The notes beneath the pieces are model-generated. The model was not told where the DNA came from. It searched no databases and was given only the letters and a program-made list of their open reading frames with translations. Below, in pieces: positions 46,658-52,500 of a DNA stretch of 52,500 nucleotides. The stretch spans positions 1-52,500 of the forward strand of contig JAQXEK010000077.1 in NCBI GenBank assembly GCA_029250885.1, read 5' to 3'. The first letter of the stretch is position 1; each line of letters opens with the position of its first letter. The position numbers were made by a program, and so were the translations under genes. Origin of the DNA: Planctomycetota bacterium (GTDB taxonomy: Bacteria > Planctomycetota > UBA1135 > GCA-002686595).

Positions 46658-47284
46658 ATGACACGTGTCCCACTCACCCGTCGCCAACGAGACATCCTCG
46701 AGTTCATCAGTAAGTTCGTCGAGGACAACAACATCAGCCCGACCCTCGAAGAGATTGCGCGCAACTACGGCGTCAGCAAGGTGACCATTCACGGACACAT
46801 CACGGAACTTGTAAAGAAGGGCGTTCTCGAGAAAGCCGCCCCGGGCATTAGCCGCGGAATCATACTACCGGCGGCTAAGGCGATCGACGACGTCCGCACT
46901 AACAGCTCGGAGCCCAGCCTTCCGATCATGGGATCCATTGCGGCTGGCAACCCCATCGAAGTCCTTAACACCCCCGAGAACTTCCAGTTTAGCGATATGC
47001 TTCCACCAGGCGCCGACCTCTACATGCTCAGGGTCGAAGGCAACTCTATGATCGAAGATTCGATCTGCAACGGGGACATGGTTATTGTCGAGGACTGCAA
47101 GAGTGCCCACAACGGACAAGTTGTGGTGGCTGTTCTCAATGACAACGAGACGACGCTTAAGCGATTCTATAAGGAAGAGAACCGCGTCCGCTTGCAGCCG
47201 GCCAACTCCGCCATGGAGCCGATCTACGTCGAGAATGTCGAGATCCGAGGTGTCGTAGTTGGCGTTCTACGCAAGGTGCAGTAG
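46658..47284 (+). CDS. lexA: LexA repressor
   Basis: A 208-residue SOS repressor. The N-terminal winged helix spans 1-70: LTRRQRDILEFISKF, SPTLEEIARNYG (27-38) and recognition helix VSKVTIHGHITELVKKG (39-55). The latter differs from the usual S-R-x-T-V-H-R-H form, in line with a different operator. The self-cleavage site is Ala96-Gly97 (SIAAGNP), and the catalytic dyad is Ser130 (GNSMIEDSI) and Lys168 (TTLKRFY), so RecA-stimulated autocleavage should work. Stand-alone plus-strand gene, with a small hairpin after it (47302-47318). Confidence 0.96.
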   Translation: MTRVPLTRRQRDILEFISKFVEDNNISPTLEEIARNYGVSKVTIHGHITELVKKGVLEKAAPGISRGIILPAAKAIDDVRTNSSEPSLPIMGSIAAGNPIEVLNTPENFQFSDMLPPGADLYMLRVEGNSMIEDSICNGDMVIVEDCKSAHNGQVVVAVLNDNETTLKRFYKEENRVRLQPANSAMEPIYVENVEIRGVVVGVLRKVQ

Positions 47285-47301
47285 CGCACCGAAGGGAGGA
47301 T

Positions 47302-47318
47302 GCCAAGCTGGGCTTGGC
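47302..47318. terminator. Short hairpin between lexA and the convergent sulfatase-like gene
   Basis: A perfect 7-bp stem GCCAAGC-TGG-GCTTGGC followed by TTAA. It begins 18 bases after the lexA stop and abuts the stop codon of the convergent gene. Short and without a real U-run, so termination is probable but weak. Confidence 0.5.
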
Positions 47319-48701
47319 TTAATCAGTGTAGCCAAGGGCATCTAGCCCGTCCTTCATGTCGTCCGTGACCTCCGCGGCGGCACCCTGTGGGCCATGGGCG
47401 ATGTTATACATCCGATGGTCCAACTCTTCGGCCATCTCACTCGCTAGCTCCCTGTTCGAGTCGATGATGTCCTTCTTCTCGCCGGGGTCGTCTTCTAAGT
47501 TATAGAGGGCCAAGACGCCAGAATCGACCTTCTGGATCAGCTTGTACGGCCAGACGATCGCCATGCGCTTTTCGGGGCCATAAAGAGTACCCGCGGCGAC
47601 GATCATTCGGTCCACATTGCCCGCTTCGCCGTCATCCAACTGGGGCCATAGAGTCTGGCCGAATCCATTGCCAATGTCGTCAAAACCCAGGGCATCTAGG
47701 ATCGTTGGGGCAGCATCGGCAATCGAGACAGGCGTCCTCTCGACACCGGGCTCAATCCCTGTACCCCAAACCATAAAGGGAACGCGAACAACTTCTTCGT
47801 GCATGCTATGGCCATGCTCGAAGCCGCCGTGGTCAAAGAACTCTTCGCCGTGATCGGAAGTCAGAATAATCAGAGTCTCCTGATCTAGGCCGCGCTCTTT
47901 GAGCCCCTCTAGAAAGCGACCAATCTGTTGGTCGGTAAACAAGATCTCCTCATCATAAGCAGCTGCGACAAACTGCTTTTGCACCTCTGAGTAGGTGGCG
48001 TAATCCCGGCGTAGGTTGCCGATATTGGCTACGGGAAGGCTAAGTCCGGCATCAATTGAGTCGGTGAATGTACCTGTGGCAGGCTCCGGCGCATCGTAGG
48101 TCAAGTGCGGGTCGATCAAGTGCAGGAACAGGAAGAACGGATCCTGCTTCTCGTCATCCAGCATCTTAAAGGCCAAGTCCACAGACTCACTCGCACGACG
48201 CCGGCCATCAGAGACGTTCTCATAGGAGTCAAAGCCACGATCGAAGCCATAGGCCCCAGCAAGGTTTGGCGATTGGGCAACGGCAAAGGTCTGGAACCCC
48301 TCGCCCTGTAGCCGCTCGGCCAAGGTGCGCACCGATGGATCCATGATCGTGCGGTCTCGCAGGCCAACACGCTCTTCATCCCAATCTCGCTCGCCGGTGT
48401 GGCGCAACATGATCCCCGCACCGTGCTCGGCGGGATCTAACCCAGTCAGGAGCGAGGCAAATGCCGGCAAGGTCCAAGACGCTGTCGAATAAGCCTGGTT
48501 GTAAACTCGAGATTCGCTCGCGAAGCGGTCTAGGGTTGGCGAAGTATCATGCAGATTGCCCCCAAACCCGAGATGATCGGGCCGAAGCGTGTCCACGCCA
48601 ATGATGACCACATTCTTATACCGAGACTCGGGCTGGTTCTCGGTGCTGCACCCTAAAAGTCCAAGGGCGAGGAGACTGAGGAAGAGGGTCTTCGTTGGCA
48701 T
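47319..48701 (-). CDS. Sulfatase/alkaline-phosphatase-superfamily lipoprotein (1)
   Basis: A 460-residue hydrolase from the ATG at 48699-48701; the frame is open 13 codons further, but this start gives a proper signal peptide with lipobox LGLLGC (Cys18). The metal-binding start VDTLRPDHLGFGG (36-48), SPTLDRFASES, and the DHGEEFFDHGGFEHGHSMHE metal site are typical. The Cys/Ser-x-Pro-x-Arg formylglycine motif of true sulfatases is replaced by SWTLPAFASLLTG (75-87), so Thr77 may be the nucleophile, as in phosphoethanolamine-transferase-like members. The substrate is unknown. The C-terminus is LDALGYTD, nearly the same as in the neighbouring paralogue. Confidence 0.85.
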   Translation of the reverse strand: MPTKTLFLSLLALGLLGCSTENQPESRYKNVVIIGVDTLRPDHLGFGGNLHDTSPTLDRFASESRVYNQAYSTASWTLPAFASLLTGLDPAEHGAGIMLRHTGERDWDEERVGLRDRTIMDPSVRTLAERLQGEGFQTFAVAQSPNLAGAYGFDRGFDSYENVSDGRRRASESVDLAFKMLDDEKQDPFFLFLHLIDPHLTYDAPEPATGTFTDSIDAGLSLPVANIGNLRRDYATYSEVQKQFVAAAYDEEILFTDQQIGRFLEGLKERGLDQETLIILTSDHGEEFFDHGGFEHGHSMHEEVVRVPFMVWGTGIEPGVERTPVSIADAAPTILDALGFDDIGNGFGQTLWPQLDDGEAGNVDRMIVAAGTLYGPEKRMAIVWPYKLIQKVDSGVLALYNLEDDPGEKKDIIDSNRELASEMAEELDHRMYNIAHGPQGAAAEVTDDMKDGLDALGYTD

Positions 48702-48763
48702 CGTTAGAGATCTAAAGGGTGGACACGGGGACGGAAGCAAACATCGGTCGATGCGAGATCTCC

Positions 48764-48791
48764 ACTATAGTCTCAAAATAGAATTGGTCGA
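48764..48791 (-). promoter_or_regulatory. Possible promoter of sulfatase-like gene 1
   Basis: On the minus strand: TCGACC (48786-48791, one mismatch from TTGACC), 16-base spacer, TATAGT (48764-48769). The predicted start near 48757 gives a leader of about 56 bases. The whole 48702-49040 gap between the two divergent sulfatase-like genes holds no other gene that I can support, and I see no convincing plus-strand promoter. Confidence 0.45.
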
Positions 48792-49040
48792 GGGGCAAAG
48801 GACCAATGGCTGCGCCTGGAGATCCCAAGCTAAGGGAAGTTTGTACTCCTTTGATCCGGGGCATAAGCGGACCTCCTGGAACTCTCGGAGGTCACCCGAA
48901 GGGGTCACGCAAGCAAACCGAAACTCTGGACTCAAAAGACCGCCGGAGGACGTCAGCAAACACGAGAAGCCTTGGGGCTGGCTTCAGTTTTTGATGTGCT
49001 GGCCCCAACCTCGTTTCCGAAGAATAGTAGGATGGTTTGT

Positions 49041-50417
49041 ATGATTCGCAACGCAAACCAAAAGCGCCAACTAGCCCTGAGCCTCCCCCTGGCAGCACTC
49101 TGCACCTTGAGCGCTTGTACCTCAGAGCCCGAGCTCCCCAAACCCGACGTGGTGTTCATGATCACCCTGGACACACTAAGGGCTGACCACCTTGGCTCCT
49201 ATGGGTACATGCGTGACACGAGCCCGAACCTTGATGCGTTTGCGAAGGAGTCCGTCTTCTTCGAGAACGCCATCACGACGATGTCGACGACGTTGCCTGC
49301 CCACGTCTCGCTGTTTACGGGGACACACACGATCCACCACGGTGTCGAATCGAACTTCAACATGTCCTTCAACGGGTTTGAGGCGCGCGATGATCTGAAC
49401 TCCATGGTTCCTGTGTTCCAGCGAGAGGGTTACCAAACCGCGGCCTTCGTGAGTACGGTTCCGCTCATGAAGAACACTGGAATCCACCTGGGCTTCGACG
49501 AGTTCTTCGAACCCGACCTCGAGAAAGAGGAGTACTTCCTATCGGCTGAGGTTATCAATGAAAAGGTCTACTCATGGCTTGAGACACGGCCCGAGGGACC
49601 GGCCTTCGTTTGGATCCACTACTCTGATCCCCACTCTCCCTATGTACCGCCGAAAGGTTTCAACACCTTCCGCGAGGACCCTGAACTCAACAAGGTAATC
49701 GCTACCCGCATGGGGAAACAGCCCAACAAGCAGGTCATCGATCTGTACAACGCCTATGACGGCGAGGTCCGGTACTTGGATCACGAACTGGGAGAGCTGT
49801 TCAAGGCAATCCGCAAGCATGGCCTTTATGACAACTCCGTGATCACCATCGTCGGGGACCACGGTGAAGGCCTCGAGCAGCATGGGTGGATTGCCCACGG
49901 CCCGATCTATGATGAGCAGATTCTAGTTCCCCTAATGATCAAGTTCCCCAAGGGAAGCCCCCTTAACGGGACCCGGTACGAGAGCGTGACTTCCATTATC
50001 GACATCCCCAACATCATGGATGGCGGAGCAGACTTGCCGTTCCACGATGACGACCGAAAGCTCTGGCAGGGCTTTGACGTGCTCAATGAGTTCGATCGCC
50101 ATGGCGTCTTCTCTGCCCGGGTTATCCGTGGCGATCGAGACCACATTTTCAAGTCAGGTCGCCGTTTCTCACTTACCGAAGATCGCTGGAAGTACTTCTA
50201 CCTCACGGAACACGAAGACGAACTCTTTGATCGCATCAACGACCCCCACGAGCTGGTCAATGTAATCGATCAATATCCAGATGTAGCGGCACGCATGAAG
50301 GCCAACGTCTCTGGGCTTATGGAGCGTTATTGGAACAAGACCAATGACGGCGAGAGCCAACCACCACTACCGGCCGGTGTCGAAAAAGGCCTGGAAGCGC
50401 TCGGCTATACCGATTAG
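49041..50417 (+). CDS. Sulfatase/alkaline-phosphatase-superfamily lipoprotein (2)
   Basis: A 458-residue hydrolase. I choose the ATG at 49041 (MIRNANQKRQLALSLPLAAL), which gives a signal peptide with lipobox CTLSAC (Cys26); an ATG at 49032 is an alternative. Metal-binding motifs are LDTLRADHLGSYGYMRDTSP (43-62) and GDHGEGLEQHGWIAHG. The active-site region is TTLPAHVSLFTG (83-94), again lacking the formylglycine Cys/Ser-x-Pro-x-Arg motif. Architecture and the C-terminal LEALGYTD match the divergent gene 1, so the pair looks like an old duplication, yet the internal sequences differ considerably. The substrate is unknown. Confidence 0.86.
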   Translation: MIRNANQKRQLALSLPLAALCTLSACTSEPELPKPDVVFMITLDTLRADHLGSYGYMRDTSPNLDAFAKESVFFENAITTMSTTLPAHVSLFTGTHTIHHGVESNFNMSFNGFEARDDLNSMVPVFQREGYQTAAFVSTVPLMKNTGIHLGFDEFFEPDLEKEEYFLSAEVINEKVYSWLETRPEGPAFVWIHYSDPHSPYVPPKGFNTFREDPELNKVIATRMGKQPNKQVIDLYNAYDGEVRYLDHELGELFKAIRKHGLYDNSVITIVGDHGEGLEQHGWIAHGPIYDEQILVPLMIKFPKGSPLNGTRYESVTSIIDIPNIMDGGADLPFHDDDRKLWQGFDVLNEFDRHGVFSARVIRGDRDHIFKSGRRFSLTEDRWKYFYLTEHEDELFDRINDPHELVNVIDQYPDVAARMKANVSGLMERYWNKTNDGESQPPLPAGVEKGLEALGYTD

Positions 50418-50473
50418 CGCAGGTCTACACCTGGTGAGTACGAGCAAGGTTGGGGCACTAAGCTCACCCTGCG
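50418..50473. terminator. Possible convergent terminator structure
   Basis: CGCAG (50418-50422) pairs with CTGCG (50469-50473), and GGTGAG (50433-50438) with CTCACC (50463-50468), forming an interrupted stem between the convergent sulfatase-like and membrane protein genes. It lacks a U-run on either strand. Confidence 0.35.
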
Positions 50474-50476
50474 TTG

Positions 50477-52198
50477 CTATAGACCTTTCTTCTTAGCGCC
50501 GGCGATCAGTTCGTCGATGCGGAAGAGCGCGCAGCGCTCACCCCACGAATTTGCGCCGTATACCACAGGCTGGGTGGAGAAGAAGCTGGCCCACGCCTTG
50601 TAGTCCCCATCCTTATCGGGGAGCGTATAGATGACGTGGCTCACGCCGTCATCTTTGAGCTTCTGCCATTCACCAGCCAAGTCCATGCTCTTAGCTACAA
50701 ACGTAGGTGGCGGATAGGTGTTGAATGCCTTGAGTAATGGCGACGCCTTAATGTAGTCGTAAGCGGAGCCAGGCTCCCGGGCAACCATGCCGGAGATAAG
50801 CTTGCGGCCGTGCATGGTCTGGGCAAACATCGGTCGCTTGGCATGTTGCCGACTGAGGGGAACCTCGAGCAGGACTCCCTGTTGCTCTTCCTCTAGGAGT
50901 GCGGCCCGGGGCGCGGCAAGCGCGGCATCCATCGTCAAGTAAGGAATCTGCAGGTACTCGAAGCCAACCAACAACCCTACGATGCCCAGGGCCCATGGCG
51001 CCTGCCGCTTGAAGATCTTGGTGTAGCCCAAGGCAAGCACGACAGGAAGTACCAAGCAGATCATCAGGTTGAAACGATCGGCCGAACGGATGGCCTGCAC
51101 AGCTGGGAACCAACTCACCAGATCAAATGGCATCGGCAAGTCATAGAGCTTGCCCCCGATTTGTAGAGCGCCACCGAGGGCAAGCAGGAAGTAAAGAACA
51201 AGCAGAACACTGTACGGTGCGATCCGCCTCTGCTTGACGCTGGCCCAAATGCCTACGAAGCCCAAGAACATAGGGACAAACCCGATGTAGGCATGCCAGT
51301 GGAAACTCTGGCGGAAGCTCTGGTAGGCCGGCTTAACGAAATCCCCAAAGACTGTGTGGTACTTGCTAGGGGTCACAAAGGCCAACAGGTCAGTCTGGCC
51401 CCTTGCGCCCTCAACCGCCAGCGCCGTTCCAAACTCATCGGAGTTAGCACCGAGGTACTGGAACAAGAAGGGGGCGCAAAATGCGACACACGCCGCGGCG
51501 CCCCACAAGCTGACGTTCCAGAAGCGCTCTTGCCTAAAGCCACCAAAACCAACCCGGAACAGCCAAAGGGCCAAAATCCCCGAGCAGCTCATGATGAAAA
51601 TGTGGATCCCCGTGACCAAGAGGGCGGCCAGGCAAGCACCCGTCCACAGTGCCCACTTTCGCCTTTTGGTCTCCAGCGCAAGGTCGAAGCACAACAACAG
51701 CAGGGGCATGAACATCAGACTGCCTAGGTTGGGATGCGCTGATGCTTGCGTTAGGCGGTAGGGTGAAAATGCGAACACAAAACCCGCCAAGAGCGCCGCA
51801 TCGGTCCTGCCGACCAAGCGCCTCACCAGCAGAAACATGGCAAAGCCACTAGCTGCCGTCTGCAACAAGAAGAACAAGTTGTATCCGGCCACGGGACCAA
51901 ACACCGCCCGCAAGGGCAACGCAAAGAAGGCGCTACTCCAACTCGTGCTGTGGTAAGCCAAGCTCACCCCTTCCGGATAGAACAGATAGTCCGTGTACAA
52001 GGCGGACTCTCCCTCAAACACAAATCGCTCGACCCACTTCATGTCCCACAGAGAGACGCACAGATCATAGCCTTCCCCGGCATATGCAGTCGTCATCGTC
52101 CCGACTACCGGCCATGTCATAAGGACGGTAAGCGCCAGGTAGGCTAATGCGATCAGGCCGAGGCTACGCCTTGGCAACGGTTCGGGGTGGGCGTTCAT
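50477..52198 (-). CDS. Large polytopic membrane protein (GT-C-like, function unknown)
   Basis: A 573-residue protein from the ATG at 52196-52198 (MNAHPEPLPRRSLGLIALAY). The frame is open back to a TTG at 52288, but a -10 box (TATACT) lies in that stretch, so I regard it as promoter DNA. About ten to twelve hydrophobic segments span 14-420, with a soluble C-terminal part of about 150 residues. The first periplasmic loop has an acidic pair region (GEGYDLCVSLWDMKWVERFV) and the YTDYLFYPEGVSLAYHS stretch seen in bacterial GT-C-like membrane proteins. It may transfer a sugar in envelope assembly. I cannot name the substrate. Confidence 0.6.
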   Translation of the reverse strand: MNAHPEPLPRRSLGLIALAYLALTVLMTWPVVGTMTTAYAGEGYDLCVSLWDMKWVERFVFEGESALYTDYLFYPEGVSLAYHSTSWSSAFFALPLRAVFGPVAGYNLFFLLQTAASGFAMFLLVRRLVGRTDAALLAGFVFAFSPYRLTQASAHPNLGSLMFMPLLLLCFDLALETKRRKWALWTGACLAALLVTGIHIFIMSCSGILALWLFRVGFGGFRQERFWNVSLWGAAACVAFCAPFLFQYLGANSDEFGTALAVEGARGQTDLLAFVTPSKYHTVFGDFVKPAYQSFRQSFHWHAYIGFVPMFLGFVGIWASVKQRRIAPYSVLLVLYFLLALGGALQIGGKLYDLPMPFDLVSWFPAVQAIRSADRFNLMICLVLPVVLALGYTKIFKRQAPWALGIVGLLVGFEYLQIPYLTMDAALAAPRAALLEEEQQGVLLEVPLSRQHAKRPMFAQTMHGRKLISGMVAREPGSAYDYIKASPLLKAFNTYPPPTFVAKSMDLAGEWQKLKDDGVSHVIYTLPDKDGDYKAWASFFSTQPVVYGANSWGERCALFRIDELIAGAKKKGL

Positions 52199-52500
52199 GG
52201 CGTCAGCAGTAAGTGGAGAGCAGCCAACCCCAGCAGGCGGCGGCGGATGTCTGCGTTCGTCAGTATAACCGAGCTCACTTGCATACAATCGGCCGAACTT
52301 CCGTGCCCCGTTCCTGAAAACCTAGATCTGGCAAGCGCATGCCAAGTAGCTGAGTGATGGCCCTTTGAGGTCAATTTACCGAGCTGGGTTCGGAGCCCCG
52401 CGCTTGGAGCAGCAGCCGTACTAGAGCCCTTGCCAGCTCGGTTTGTGCTCAAATGTATACTTGTGATACTCGCGCAGGGCCAACTTGCATGCAGCTGGTT
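52199..52500 (-). promoter_or_regulatory. Upstream region of the last membrane protein gene, with candidate -10 box
   Basis: About 300 bases to the window edge with no supportable gene. TATACT (minus strand, 52262-52267) is a good -10 match; the -35 is weak (GATTGT at 17 bases, or TTGTAT at 15). The predicted start near 52255 is 57 bases before the ATG. Nothing else is recognised. Confidence 0.4.

Noticed and set aside
46531..46713. 60-codon plus-strand frame overlapping the lexA start
   Set aside because: It overlaps lexA in another frame, has no recognisable features and biased His/Thr/Pro composition. The 28-residue frame is the only small ORF here that I consider.
52199..52288. TTG-started extension of the last membrane protein, containing ELGYTDE, which recalls the sulfatase C-termini
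   Set aside because: Only a few residues match; the segment contains a TATACT -10 box and reads better as promoter DNA than as a sulfatase remnant.

Overview
The window looks like a chromosomal core region of a Planctomycetota-like (PVC-group) bacterium. This is an inference from gene content: a single-chain SecDF, an enlarged three-helix SecE, an MCE/MlaEFD lipid-transport operon with lipoproteins (so two membranes), two sulfatase-superfamily lipoproteins, frequent TTG/GTG starts and weak or absent Shine-Dalgarno sequences. No rRNA gene is present to settle the phylum. I see no phage, insertion sequence, plasmid or CRISPR array.

Left half (1-23216, all on the minus strand): one uninterrupted translation/transcription supercluster. 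In transcription order it runs tRNA-Thr(UGU), tRNA-Tyr(GUA), tRNA-Gly(UCC), tRNA-Thr(GGU), tuf, rpmG, secE, nusG, rplK, rplA, rplJ, rplL, rpoB, rpoC, rpsL, rpsG, a Tsr3-like gene, an EF-G gene, rpsJ, rplC, rplD, rplW, rplB, rpsS, rplV, rpsC, rplP, rpmC and rpsQ (cut by the window edge). The tRNA-tuf order matches the classical thrU-tyrU-glyT-thrT-tufB operon of Escherichia coli. Three sigma-70-type promoters with near-consensus TTGAC(C/T) -35 boxes start the tRNA-tuf, rpsL and rpsJ units. Strong hairpins separate tuf/rpmG, rplL/rpoB, rpoC/rpsL, rpsG/tsr3-like and rpsJ/rplC. Three oddities stand out: a bacterial Tsr3-like (DUF367) protein inside the str operon, an EF-G at the fusA position with degenerate domain IV loops, and ribosomal protein S12 with Arg at the streptomycin-resistance position Lys88.

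Middle (23607-38055): a MutS2 lacking the Smr domain, translationally coupled to a GT-C-like membrane protein; a trans-sulfuration PLP enzyme; HU with a C-terminal tail; a coupled operon of two lipoproteins and D-aminoacyl-tRNA deacylase; trpS; then an operon of a lipoprotein with repeated (W/F)PL(F/Y/W) motifs followed by mlaE, mlaF and an mlaD carrying six GEGTIGKLL-type repeats; and riboflavin synthase.

Right part (38056-52500): a trmD-rplS unit with a good promoter and a terminator, fused secDF with a LysM-like membrane protein, nadB-hflX (coupled), and lexA preceded by TTAGG/CCTAA inverted repeats (candidate operators) and a possible 28-residue membrane peptide. It ends with two sulfatase-superfamily lipoproteins and a large polytopic membrane protein. 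The best candidates for something undescribed are the Tsr3-like gene in the str operon, the lexA upstream region with its small ORF, and the repeat lipoprotein linked to MlaEFD.
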